Positions 7,749 through 15,392 of a DNA stretch of 19,496 nt are shown one piece after another (positions within the stretch are counted from its first letter, which is position 1; each line of letters opens with the position of its first letter). The notes below the pieces were generated by a model. That model was given only the letters and a program-made list of their open reading frames with translations, made no database searches and was not told the origin of the DNA. The DNA is from Azonexaceae bacterium (GTDB lineage Bacteria > Pseudomonadota > Gammaproteobacteria > Burkholderiales > Rhodocyclaceae): positions 1 through 19,496 of the forward strand of contig SSTB01000190.1 of NCBI GenBank assembly GCA_009469665.1, written 5' to 3'. Position numbers and translations under genes: made by a program.

Positions 7749-9208
7749 CCGCGAGTCAGGGCGTGCAGCTGCTTGCCCTCCGCATCGACCAGTTCCACCT
7801 CAAGCGGCATTTTGCCCAGGGCGTGGGTGGCGCAGGAGAGGCAGGGGTCGAAGGCGCGGATGGCGACCTCGATGTGGTTGAGCAAGCCTTCGGTCACTTC
7901 GCGCCCGTGCAGGTAGCGGCGGGCCACGTGACGCACGGCTTCGTTCATGGCCTGGTTGTTGTTGGTGGTGGAGACGATGAGGTTGGCCATGGTGACCACG
8001 TCATTCTCGTCCACCCGGTAGTGGTGGAAGAGCGTACCGCGTGGAGCCTCGATGACCCCCACCCCTTCAAGCTGGCGCTCGCCCTGGGTCATCAGATCGT
8101 CGCCCAGGATGTCGTCGTCGTGGAGCAGTTCCTTGATGACTTCGACCGCGTGCAGCATTTCGATCATGCGCGTCCAGTGGTAGGCCAGGGGCGCGTGCAT
8201 GGGGGTGCCCCCGGCGTAATCGACGAATTCCTTGCGCTCGTGCTCGGCAAAGGGGGTGGGAATCTGGTCGCAGTTCTGCACCCGGGAAAGCGGCCCCACC
8301 TTGTACCAGCCGTGCTCCTTGCCGATGGCGCGCAGGTAGGGAAATTTCATGTAGCTCCAGGGCTTCACTTCTTCTTCGATGTACTTGCCGTAGTCCTGGT
8401 AATCGACGCCGTCGAAGATGAGGGCGCCGTTGTCGTCCCGGGTGCGCAGGGTGCCGTGGTAGAAGTCCAGGTTGCCGTCATGGCCGACCAGGGACATGAA
8501 GTTGGAGCGGAAGATGCCGAAGCTGTTGTAGAGCCCCGGATCCTGCATATGGACCTTCTGGATGAGATGCACCGCATCCCGCGCCCAGCCGATGATGGGG
8601 TAGATGTCTTTGAGCAGGCCGTCCCGCTCGGCGACGGTAAGGGACTTATTGACCCCGCCCGGTACCGAACCCGTACCGTGAATGCGTTTTCCGGCGGTGA
8701 CGCGGATCACCTCCTGGCCGAACTTCCTGAGCAGTACGCCCTGACGGGCGATCTCCGGGTGCTCCTGGGCGACGCCGACGATGTTGCGGCGGGTGAGGTC
8801 GGAATCGAAGCCGAAGAGCAAATCCGGGGAGCACAGGTGGAAGAAGTGCAGGGCGTGGGACTGCATCATCTGGCCGTAGTGCATGAGACGGCGAATCTTC
8901 TCGGCGGTGGGCGTGAGCTTGCGCGCGCCGACGATCACGTCCATGGCCTTGGAGGCGGCAATGTGGTGGGACACCGGGCAGATGCCGCACAGGCGCTGCA
9001 CCATCACCGGCACTTCCCAGTAGGGGCGACCCTGGATGAACTTTTCGAAGCCCCGGAATTCGACGATGTGGAGGCGCACCTGGTGCACCTTGTTCTGGTC
9101 GTCCAGCAGCAGGGTCACCTTGCCGTGGCCTTCGACGCGGGACACGGGATCGATGGCCACGCGGCGAAGCTTTTCGGGGTTCTGGGCGGTTTCGAGTTGG
9201 TAGCTCAT
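7745..9208 (-). CDS. hoxH: HoxH, NAD-reducing [NiFe] hydrogenase large subunit
   Basis: This is the catalytic subunit of the soluble bidirectional hydrogenase and holds the Ni-Fe(CN)2(CO) site where H2 is split or formed. The 487-residue precursor carries the N-terminal metal motif RLCGICPVSHH (Cys74, Cys77) and the C-terminal motif DPCLSCATH (Cys456, Cys459). HoxW should cut after His462, removing a 25-residue tail, close to the length known for Cupriavidus HoxH. All four Ni-ligand cysteines are present, so the enzyme should be functional if maturation genes exist elsewhere. AGGGAGA stands about 8 bases before the ATG. It follows hoxY after a 118-bp gap, the only long gap in the operon. Confidence 0.96.
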   Translation of the reverse strand: MSYQLETAQNPEKLRRVAIDPVSRVEGHGKVTLLLDDQNKVHQVRLHIVEFRGFEKFIQGRPYWEVPVMVQRLCGICPVSHHIAASKAMDVIVGARKLTPTAEKIRRLMHYGQMMQSHALHFFHLCSPDLLFGFDSDLTRRNIVGVAQEHPEIARQGVLLRKFGQEVIRVTAGKRIHGTGSVPGGVNKSLTVAERDGLLKDIYPIIGWARDAVHLIQKVHMQDPGLYNSFGIFRSNFMSLVGHDGNLDFYHGTLRTRDDNGALIFDGVDYQDYGKYIEEEVKPWSYMKFPYLRAIGKEHGWYKVGPLSRVQNCDQIPTPFAEHERKEFVDYAGGTPMHAPLAYHWTRMIEMLHAVEVIKELLHDDDILGDDLMTQGERQLEGVGVIEAPRGTLFHHYRVDENDVVTMANLIVSTTNNNQAMNEAVRHVARRYLHGREVTEGLLNHIEVAIRAFDPCLSCATHALGKMPLEVELVDAEGKQLHALTRG

Positions 9209-9211
9209 GTT

Positions 9212-9322
9212 CTAGCTCTCCCTAACCATGGCGCCTGGGTCCCAGGGCGCGATGACGAGACGAAGACAGTGGGCATTGCACGGCGAGGCGACGTCGAGAA
9301 GGCCCTGGGGCGAAGGCGGCAT
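9212..9322 (-). CDS. Possible 36-residue ORF between hoxY and hoxH
   Basis: This small frame begins 4 bases after the hoxY stop codon and ends with TAG inside the hoxH ribosome-binding region. It fills almost the entire hoxY-hoxH gap. The product starts MPPSPQGLLDV and contains two Cys (15 and 19, CNAHC). No good Shine-Dalgarno is seen, though coupling to hoxY termination is possible. I recognise no family, and chance is the default explanation. Confidence 0.2.
   Translation of the reverse strand: MPPSPQGLLDVASPCNAHCLRLVIAPWDPGAMVRES
9231..9250 (-). other. Inverted repeat in the hoxY-hoxH gap
   Basis: GCGCCTGGG (9231-9239) and CCCAGGGCGC (9241-9250) form a near-perfect inverted repeat differing by one extra G. 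In the transcript it would fold a GC-rich hairpin about 22 bases before the hoxH ATG. It has no T run, so processing, mRNA stabilisation or translational control fits better than termination. Confidence 0.4.
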
Positions 9323-9326
9323 GGCT

Positions 9327-9881
9327 TCAGTCATAGTGCATCAAGCCGTGGCCCAGTTCGGGTTCCTTGCCGGCCAAGAGGTCGGTCAGCACCTTCCAGA
9401 TGGCGTCGCCCGAAGGCGGGCAGCCGGGGATGAAGTAGTCGACCTTCACCACCTCGTGGATGGGGTGCACCTTGTTGAGCGGCAGGGGCAACTCGGGATC
9501 GTTGGGGATGAGCCCGTTCGCGAGCCCGGGGCTGCTGTGATAGACCTCTTCCAGAATCACGGTCAGCGGCAGGTGATTGCGCTGGGCGGGCAGGCCGCCG
9601 TTGATGGCGCAGGCGCCGAGGGCGATGAGCACCTTGCACTGTTTGCGGAATTCGCGCAACACATGAACGTTTTCTGCATTGCAGAGGCCGCCTTCGATGA
9701 GGCCGATATCGACGCCATCCCCGACGCTCTTGATATCGGTCAGCGGCGAGCGGTCGAATTCGATGTGCTCGATCAAGGTAAACAGCCGCTCGTCGATATC
9801 GAGGAAGGACATGTGGCAGCCGAAGCACCCGGCCAACGAAGTAGTGGCGACGCGCAGCTTTTTCTTCGCGGGAGTATTCAT
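9327..9881 (-). CDS. hoxY: HoxY, NAD-reducing hydrogenase small subunit
   Basis: This 184-residue small subunit carries the single proximal [4Fe-4S] cluster that passes electrons from HoxH to the diaphorase module. The N-terminal motif SLAGCFGCHMSFLDIDE supplies Cys19 and Cys22. Further cysteines are Cys91 (LGACAINGGLPAQRN) and Cys154 (IPGCPPSGD), completing the expected four ligands. It is short, like other cytosolic HoxY proteins: no twin-arginine signal and no C-terminal extra-cluster domain. The frame is open further upstream, but the ATG at 9881 overlaps the hoxU stop by one base (TGATG) and starts the conserved fold. Confidence 0.95.
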   Translation of the reverse strand: MNTPAKKKLRVATTSLAGCFGCHMSFLDIDERLFTLIEHIEFDRSPLTDIKSVGDGVDIGLIEGGLCNAENVHVLREFRKQCKVLIALGACAINGGLPAQRNHLPLTVILEEVYHSSPGLANGLIPNDPELPLPLNKVHPIHEVVKVDYFIPGCPPSGDAIWKVLTDLLAGKEPELGHGLMHYD

Positions 9882-10585
9882 CAGCCTTCCTCCTTCACCA
9901 GCACTTCGCCGATGGGCGCCTTGTCGAAAGTGCGCTCGCCGATAGGCACGGCGAAGCCCCGGCGCTTCTTGAGAATGACCCCCACCGGGCAAACGTGGGC
10001 GGCCTTGTCGGCGAGGGCGAAATCGGTGTCCGCCAGGCGCCCGGACTTGGCATTGACGATGAGGTGGGTCTTGATGCCCCGGCCCGAGAGGGCGAAGACG
10101 TTCTTGCCATCCACGTCCCGGCTGGCACGCACGCAGAGGGAGCAGAGGATGCACCGGTTGAAGTCGAGCAGCACCTCGGGGTGTGAGGCGTCCACCGGCC
10201 GGTCGGGAAAGAAGTGGTCGAAATGGGGCGACATCATGCCCAGGTGGTAGGCGGTGGCCTGCAGCTTGCAGTCGCCGCTCTTTTCACAGGAGGGGCAGAA
10301 GTGATTGCCTTCCACGAAGAGCATCTGGGTCAGGGCCCGGCGCTCGGCGTTGAGCTCTTCGGTCTCGCTTTCCACCACCATGCCGGCGGCGGCGCGCATG
10401 GTGCAGGAAGCCGTCTGGCGGCCATTGACCTTGACCGTGCACAGCTTGCAGGAACCGTGGGGCTTGAACTCCGGGTGGTAGCAGAGATGGGGAATGAACA
10501 CCCCGGCCTTGCTGGCGGCCTGGAGGATGGTTTCGCCGTCCTCGAAGGGAACGGCCTTGTCGTCGAGGGTGAAGGTCTGGCTCAT
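9881..10585 (-). CDS. hoxU: HoxU, diaphorase iron-sulfur subunit (NuoG-like)
   Basis: This 234-residue electron-transfer subunit joins HoxF to HoxY and resembles the N-terminal part of complex I NuoG. A plant-type [2Fe-2S] ferredoxin domain has Cys35, Cys46, Cys49 and Cys61. A NuoG-type [4Fe-4S] site uses His95, Cys97, Cys100 and Cys106 (HFCPSCEKSGDC). A second [4Fe-4S] site uses Cys145, Cys148, Cys151 and Cys199 (NRCILCSLC and HVCPVG). All ligands are intact. The start overlaps the hoxF stop by 4 bases (ATGA), typical of translational coupling of subunits of one complex. Confidence 0.96.
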   Translation of the reverse strand: MSQTFTLDDKAVPFEDGETILQAASKAGVFIPHLCYHPEFKPHGSCKLCTVKVNGRQTASCTMRAAAGMVVESETEELNAERRALTQMLFVEGNHFCPSCEKSGDCKLQATAYHLGMMSPHFDHFFPDRPVDASHPEVLLDFNRCILCSLCVRASRDVDGKNVFALSGRGIKTHLIVNAKSGRLADTDFALADKAAHVCPVGVILKKRRGFAVPIGERTFDKAPIGEVLVKEEG

Positions 10586-12441
10586 GATGTTTTTTCCTCG
10601 CCGAATTCTTCGGGAACGATGTGGGCGCCAGGGTCATCGCGGCCCGTCATCTGGCGGGCCGCGGCCAGGGCCCGATCGAGGTCAAAGGCCGGCGTGAAGT
10701 CGGTGTGCTCCAGGCGCCGCTCGTAGGCAGGGCGGAACTTGGCGATGGTGTCCAGCACCGGGTTGCAGGCGGTGTGACCTAGGCCGCAGTGGCTCATGGA
10801 GAGCAGAATCTGGTTGAGCCTTTCGATCTCGGTGAAGTCGTAGGGCGAGCCGTGGCCGTTGTGCAGTTTGTCCATGAGGTTCTTGAGGAGCGAGGTGCCC
10901 ACCCGGCAGGGGGTGCAGAAGCCGCAGCTCTCGTGCTGGAAGAAATGCACGAAGTTGCGCGCCACCTCGAACATGTCCCGGCTGTGGTCGAAGACCATGA
11001 AGGCGCCGGCGGTGGGCAGGTCCTCGAAGCCGATGCGGCGGTCGAACTCCTCGGCACTGACACAGATGCCGGAGGGACCGCTGATCTGCACGGCCTGGAC
11101 GTCTTCAGCGCCGCAGTCGGCCAGCACCTGGCGCACGCTGACGCCAAAGGGGTACTCGTAGATGCCGGGCCGGGCGCAATCGCCGGACACGGACAGGATC
11201 TTGGTCCCCGCCGACTGCTCGGTGCCGATGCCGGCATACCAGTCGCCGCCCTTGAGGGCGATGAGGGCGGCCGCCGCGAAGGTTTCGACGTTATTGACGA
11301 TGGTCGGCTGGTCCAGATAGCCGTTGGTCACCGGGAAGGGCGGACGGTTGCGGGGCGTGCCCCGCTTACCTTCCAGGGATTCGATGAGGGCCGATTCTTC
11401 GCCGCAGACGTAGGCACCGGCACCGAGGTGGATTTCGATGTCGAAATCGGCACCGGGAATACCCAGGATGTCGCTGCCCAGCAGTTTGGCCGCGCGCCGC
11501 CTCTCCAGCGCGGCATTGAGGGGATCGAGCAGGTAGCGGTACTCTCCGCGCAGGTAGAGGAAGCCCCGGCGGGCGCCCACGGTGTAGGCGGCGACGGTCA
11601 TGCCCTCGAACACGAGATCGGCATGGGCGGTGAGGAGTACGCGGTCCTTGAAGGTGCCGGGCTCGCCCTCGTCGGCGTTGCAGACGACGAAGCGCTGTTG
11701 GCCGGCCTTGAGGGGCGCGTTGCGACAGGCCTCCCACTTGAGCCCGGTGGTGAAGCCGGCGCCGCCGCGGCCGCGTAGATTGGCGCGCTTGATTTCGTCC
11801 AGCATAGCGGCGGCCCCGCCCTCCTTGCGGTCCGCCCCTCGCGCCAGCATGGCCTGGAGGGCCTCGCCGGGGGCCAGGGTGGAACCAAGGAGAGAATCGG
11901 CCCGCTGCACGTTGTCCTGGACCCGGAAGAATTCCGCCGGCCACTGGGCCAGGGGGACGGCGCTGCGCACCAGATCGGCGATGGCGTCGATGCGCGCCTC
12001 GGAAAGGCACGTGATGGCCAGGTTATTGACCAGCATGGCCGGCCCCTGATCGCACATGCCGGTGCAGGAAGTCTTGTCCACGCTCACCAGGCCGTCTTCG
12101 GACACTTTGCCGGGCTCGATCCAGAGGGCGGCGCAGAGGCGCTCCATGAGGGCGATGTTGCCCCCCATGCGGTCGGTGATGTTGTCCGAGAAGAGGATGC
12201 GGTAGCGGCCCCGGGGGCGCGTATAGAAGAAGGAATAAAAGCCGGCGACGCCCTCGATCTTGGTGCGCGGAACGCCAAGGACCGTCTGCATCCGGTCGAT
12301 GGCTTCGGGCGGTATCCAGTCACAGGCCTCTTGCACTTCGCGCAATATCTGGACCATGCAGCTGGGATCCCGCCGGTATCGCTGGGCAACGCGGTCGACG
12401 ATACCGGCGACCGCAGCGCCGTGGAGTTCGGGCCATGCCAT
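10582..12441 (-). CDS. hoxF: HoxF, NADH-binding diaphorase subunit (NuoE-NuoF fusion)
   Basis: HoxF binds FMN and NAD(H) and exchanges electrons with HoxU; it is the NAD+-reducing end of the hydrogenase. The 619-residue protein has an N-terminal NuoE-like thioredoxin-fold domain (about 10-165) and a NuoF-like domain after it. NADH/FMN motifs are GRGGAGF at 224-230, CNADEGEPGTFKDR at 254-267 and GAYVCGEES near 342-350. The [4Fe-4S] ligands are Cys506, Cys509, Cys512 and Cys552. In the NuoE-like domain only Cys126 and Cys130 remain; the first two ligand positions are Ser85 and Asp90. I chose the ATG at 12441 because GGGAGG lies 6 bases before it. A further in-frame ATG at 12543 would add 34 non-conserved residues. 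It is the first gene of the hox operon. Confidence 0.95.
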   Translation of the reverse strand: MAWPELHGAAVAGIVDRVAQRYRRDPSCMVQILREVQEACDWIPPEAIDRMQTVLGVPRTKIEGVAGFYSFFYTRPRGRYRILFSDNITDRMGGNIALMERLCAALWIEPGKVSEDGLVSVDKTSCTGMCDQGPAMLVNNLAITCLSEARIDAIADLVRSAVPLAQWPAEFFRVQDNVQRADSLLGSTLAPGEALQAMLARGADRKEGGAAAMLDEIKRANLRGRGGAGFTTGLKWEACRNAPLKAGQQRFVVCNADEGEPGTFKDRVLLTAHADLVFEGMTVAAYTVGARRGFLYLRGEYRYLLDPLNAALERRRAAKLLGSDILGIPGADFDIEIHLGAGAYVCGEESALIESLEGKRGTPRNRPPFPVTNGYLDQPTIVNNVETFAAAALIALKGGDWYAGIGTEQSAGTKILSVSGDCARPGIYEYPFGVSVRQVLADCGAEDVQAVQISGPSGICVSAEEFDRRIGFEDLPTAGAFMVFDHSRDMFEVARNFVHFFQHESCGFCTPCRVGTSLLKNLMDKLHNGHGSPYDFTEIERLNQILLSMSHCGLGHTACNPVLDTIAKFRPAYERRLEHTDFTPAFDLDRALAAARQMTGRDDPGAHIVPEEFGEEKTS

Positions 12442-12570
12442 ACCAACCTCCCTGGGAATCAGTTCTTGAGTACGAAAAATTAGCAGTTTCCGGGCCAGAA
12501 CCCTAGCCAGCACCTCTTCGCCGGCCCGTCTTGCTCTCGGCATGTATTGTGCAACAGCCTAGCCCGCCGT

Positions 12571-12610
12571 TTGAAGAAACATTGAAGACGTGCCGATGAC
12601 ACACCGATGA
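12571..12610 (+). promoter_or_regulatory. Four 7-bp half-sites phased every 11 bp in the divergent hox/pta region
   Basis: Units start at 12571 (TTGAAGA), 12582 (TTGAAGA), 12593 (CCGATGA) and 12604 (CCGATGA). Each is followed by a 4-base spacer, two of which are AACA and CACA. The shared pattern is YYGAWGA. An 11-bp period places the units on nearly one face of the helix, as in direct-repeat operators of OmpR/PhoB-type regulators. The array lies about 65-105 bp before the predicted pta start point and 130-170 bp before hoxF, so it could serve both. The binding protein is unknown. Confidence 0.5.
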
Positions 12611-12640
12611 AACCCCGCGCCGGTATTCTGCCTCCGGCCG

Positions 12641-12669
12641 TTGTTTGCTGCATCGCAGCACCCTATACT
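12641..12669 (+). promoter_or_regulatory. Predicted sigma70 promoter for the pta-ackA operon, with an internal dyad
   Basis: TTGTTT (12641-12646) and TATACT (12664-12669) are separated by exactly 17 bp, a good sigma70-like pair. Transcription would start near 12676, about 39 bases before the ATG. A perfect inverted repeat, TGCTGC-ATC-GCAGCA (12646-12660), fills the spacer, a position where a repressor or a MerR-like regulator could act. No equally good promoter was found for hoxF on the other strand, nor a sigma54 site. Confidence 0.55.
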
Positions 12670-12680
12670 TGAAGCAGAGA

Positions 12681-12695
12681 GGCGCCTCGAGCGCC
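12681..12695 (+). other. Small leader hairpin before the maoC-pta gene
   Basis: GGCGC (12681-12685) and GCGCC (12691-12695) can form a 5-bp GC stem with a CTCGA loop in the predicted 5' leader. It ends 7 bases before the purine-rich ribosome-binding site GGGAGAAGG. It is too short to name as a riboswitch. Confidence 0.3.
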
Positions 12696-12714
12696 ACCAA
12701 CCAGGGAGAAGGCC

Positions 12715-14133
12715 ATGAGCCAGAGCACCACGGAACGACGCTACCTCGTCAACAAGACTTTCGACGAGATCAATATCGGCGACCACGCCACCCTGCAACG
12801 TACCTTGCGGCCGGAGGACGTCAAGCTCTTTGCGGTAATGACCGGGGACGTGAATCCGGCGGTGGTCGACCCTGAATACGCCGAAAGCGGCATGTTCCGC
12901 GAGGTCATCGCCCACGGCATGTGGAGCGGTTCGCTGATTTCCACCGTCCTGGGCACCCAGTTCCCGGGGCCGGGAACCATCCTGGTCGATCAGACCCTGC
13001 ACTTCGCTCGGCCGGTCACCATCGGCGACACCATCACCATCACCATTACGGTGCGCCAGAAATTCGCCCACAACGAGCACGTTCTCTTCGACTGCGTCTG
13101 CACCAATCAGGAGAATCTGCAGGTGGTGAAGGGCACCGCCGAGGTGCTTGCCCCCAGCGAAAAGATTTCCCGGTTCCAGGAAGTCCATCTTCCCGAAGTG
13201 CGGATCGACGACAAACACGAGCGCTACGAACACATGCTGGCCCGGGTCAAGGGGCTGGAGCCCGTGCCCACCGCCGTCGCCCACCCCTGCGACGCAGAAT
13301 CCCTCAAGGGGCCGGTCATCGCCTACCAGGAAGGCATCATCGAACCCATCCTGGTCGGCCCGGAAGCCAAGATACGTGCCGTGGCGGAGGAGAACGGCCT
13401 GGACCTCTCGGGTATCCGCATCGTCAATTCCAGGCACAGCCACGATTCGGCCGCCATCGCCGTATCCCTGGTACGCAACGGAGATGCCGAAGCCCTCATG
13501 AAGGGCAGCCTGCACACCGACGAACTGATGGGGGAAGTGGTCTCCCGCGCCAACGGACTCAGGACGGCGCGGCGCATCAGCCACGTCTTCCTCATGGACG
13601 TGCCCACCTACCACCGGCCGCTGCTGATCACCGACGCGGCGATCAACATCGCGCCGACCCTGGAAGAGAAGGTGGACATCATCCAGAACGCCATCGACCT
13701 CGCCCACATCATCGGCATTCCCGAGCCCAAGGTAGCCATCCTCTCGGCGGTGGAGACTGTCAATCCCAAAATCCAGTCGACTCTGGACGCCGCCGCCCTG
13801 TGCAAGATGGCCGACCGGGGTCAGATCAAGGGCGGCATTCTGGACGGCCCGCTGGCCTTCGACAACGCGGTGTCCATCGTCGCCGCCAAGACCAAGGGCA
13901 TCCGCTCGGCGGTGGCCGGCCACGCGGAAATCCTGGTGGTTCCCGACCTGGAATCGGGAAATATGGTGGCCAAGCAGCTCGAATACCTGGCCAATGCCCT
14001 CACCGCCGGCATCGTCCTCGGCACCACAGTACCCATCGTTCTCACCAGCCGCGCCGACACTGCCGAAACCCGCACCGCCTCCTGCGCCATCGCCGCCCTC
14101 ATCGCTCATTCGCGGAGGAAGACCGGCCAATGA
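12715..14133 (+). CDS. MaoC-like hot-dog domain fused to phosphate acetyl/butyryltransferase
   Basis: This 472-residue protein has an N-terminal MaoC/R-hydratase hot-dog domain (about 15-150) and a C-terminal phosphotransacylase domain (about 165-465). The latter converts acyl-CoA plus phosphate to acyl phosphate plus CoA. The layout matches proteins annotated as bifunctional enoyl-CoA hydratase/phosphate acetyltransferase. The Pta half shows VAHPCDAESLKGPV, EPILVG and DGPLAFDNAVS, nearer to the short Pta/Ptb type than to long Pta. In the MaoC half the catalytic motif DxNPxH reads Asp45-V-N-P-A-Val50: the His is replaced by Val, so hydratase activity is doubtful. IAHGM is kept. A strong GGGAGAAGG supports the ATG. 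The stop overlaps the ackA start (ATGA), so acyl phosphate should pass to AckA for ATP formation. Confidence 0.88.
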   Translation: MSQSTTERRYLVNKTFDEINIGDHATLQRTLRPEDVKLFAVMTGDVNPAVVDPEYAESGMFREVIAHGMWSGSLISTVLGTQFPGPGTILVDQTLHFARPVTIGDTITITITVRQKFAHNEHVLFDCVCTNQENLQVVKGTAEVLAPSEKISRFQEVHLPEVRIDDKHERYEHMLARVKGLEPVPTAVAHPCDAESLKGPVIAYQEGIIEPILVGPEAKIRAVAEENGLDLSGIRIVNSRHSHDSAAIAVSLVRNGDAEALMKGSLHTDELMGEVVSRANGLRTARRISHVFLMDVPTYHRPLLITDAAINIAPTLEEKVDIIQNAIDLAHIIGIPEPKVAILSAVETVNPKIQSTLDAAALCKMADRGQIKGGILDGPLAFDNAVSIVAAKTKGIRSAVAGHAEILVVPDLESGNMVAKQLEYLANALTAGIVLGTTVPIVLTSRADTAETRTASCAIAALIAHSRRKTGQ

Positions 14134-15305
14134 ACCGTGGCATCCTCACCATCAACGCCGGTTCGTCGTCGATCAAGTTCGCCCTCTTCCCGCTGGCCGG
14201 AGAGCTGTCCGCCAAGCCCGAAGTCTCCGGGCAGATCGACGGCCTGGGGACCGCCGAGGCCCGCTTCGAGGCGCGCGATGCCACCCGCGCATCGCTTGCC
14301 GACACCGCCATTCCCGGCGGAAAACTCGACCACGCTCAAGCCTTCGACTTTCTCCTCAAGTGGTTCACCGATCACGAGGCCGCCTGGCAGATCGCCGCCG
14401 TCGGGCATCGGGTCGTTCATGGCGGCGAAGCCTTCTCCCAGCCCACGGTGATCGACACGGCGATCCTCGAACGCCTGGCCGGCTTCATCACCCTCGCTCC
14501 CCTCCACCAGCCCCACAATCTGGCCGGTATCCGGGCGCTCCAGACCCTGCTTCCGGGCGTCGCTCAGGTGGCCTGTTTCGATACCGCCTTTCACCGCAGC
14601 AACCCTCTCGTGGCCCAGACCTTCGGCCTGCCCCGAGCCCTCACCGAGGAGGGAGTGCGCCGCTACGGCTTCCACGGCCTGTCCTATGAATACATCGCCT
14701 CGGTGCTCCCCCGTGTCACTGAGCGCGCCGACGGCCGCGTCGTCGTCGCCCACCTGGGCAACGGCGCCAGCATGGCCGCCTTGGTCGGACGCCAGGGAGT
14801 CGCATCGACCATGGGCTTCACCGCCGTGGACGGCCTCCTGATGGGCACCCGCAGCGGTGCTCTCGACCCCGGTGTAATGCTCTACCTGATGGACAACAAG
14901 GGCCTGGGAGCCAAGGAACTGACCCGACTGCTCTACAAGGAATCGGGGCTGCTGGGCGTTTCCGGCATTTCCCAGGACATGCGCACCCTGCTCGCCTCCG
15001 ACCGCCCAGAAGCCCGCGAGGCGGTGGACCTCTTCTGCTACCGCATCGTGCGCGAACTCGGATCTCTGGCCGCTGCCGCCGGCGGGCTGGACGTCCTGGT
15101 CTTCACCGGCGGCATCGGCGAACACGCCGCCGAAGTCCGCCGCCGCGTCTGCGAACGATGCGCCTGGCTGGGCATCGCCCTCGACGAAGAGGCCAACGCC
15201 CGCCACGCCACCCGCATCGGGCGCGGCCCCACCGAGGTGCTGGTCATCCCCACCAACGAGGAATGGATGATCGCCGACCATACGCGGGAACTTTTGAGTC
15301 TGTAA
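14130..15305 (+). CDS. ackA: Acetate kinase
   Basis: AckA converts acetyl phosphate plus ADP to acetate plus ATP, or the reverse. The 391-residue length is normal. Family signatures are NAGSSSIKFALF near the N terminus, GHRVVHGGEAF, the catalytic FDTAFH, HLGNGASM, MGTRSGALDPGV with the transition-state Arg, FTGGIGEHAAEVR and the C-terminal TNEEWMIA. The reading frame stays open far upstream within the previous gene, but the real start is the ATG at 14130. It overlaps the maoC-pta stop by 4 bases and has GGAGG at 14114-14118. Substrate could extend to propionate or butyrate. It works with the Pta domain encoded directly upstream. Confidence 0.95.
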   Translation: MNRGILTINAGSSSIKFALFPLAGELSAKPEVSGQIDGLGTAEARFEARDATRASLADTAIPGGKLDHAQAFDFLLKWFTDHEAAWQIAAVGHRVVHGGEAFSQPTVIDTAILERLAGFITLAPLHQPHNLAGIRALQTLLPGVAQVACFDTAFHRSNPLVAQTFGLPRALTEEGVRRYGFHGLSYEYIASVLPRVTERADGRVVVAHLGNGASMAALVGRQGVASTMGFTAVDGLLMGTRSGALDPGVMLYLMDNKGLGAKELTRLLYKESGLLGVSGISQDMRTLLASDRPEAREAVDLFCYRIVRELGSLAAAAGGLDVLVFTGGIGEHAAEVRRRVCERCAWLGIALDEEANARHATRIGRGPTEVLVIPTNEEWMIADHTRELLSL

Positions 15306-15392
15306 CGGGCGGCGCCGGGGGCGCGACGATTTGCCGCAGGAGCCGCGCAGCCTCCCCGCTTAAAATCGCACCCTTTCGCCTTTCGTTCGCCC

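Noticed and set aside
7763..9433. 556-codon open frame on the plus strand
   Set aside because: It is antisense to hoxH, which has full family motifs; long antisense frames arise from the high GC third-position bias.
12442..12714. Sigma54 promoter for hoxF, as known in Cupriavidus
   Set aside because: No GG-N10-GC element with a good match was found on the minus strand; the hoxF promoter remains unassigned.
13029..13056. Short repeats of ATCACC inside the maoC-pta gene
   Set aside because: They encode an ordinary alternating Thr-Ile beta strand of the hot-dog fold.
12921..14129. Open frame extending far upstream of ackA
   Set aside because: This part overlaps maoC-pta in another frame and is Arg/His/Pro-rich nonsense; AckA homology begins at the ATG at 14130.
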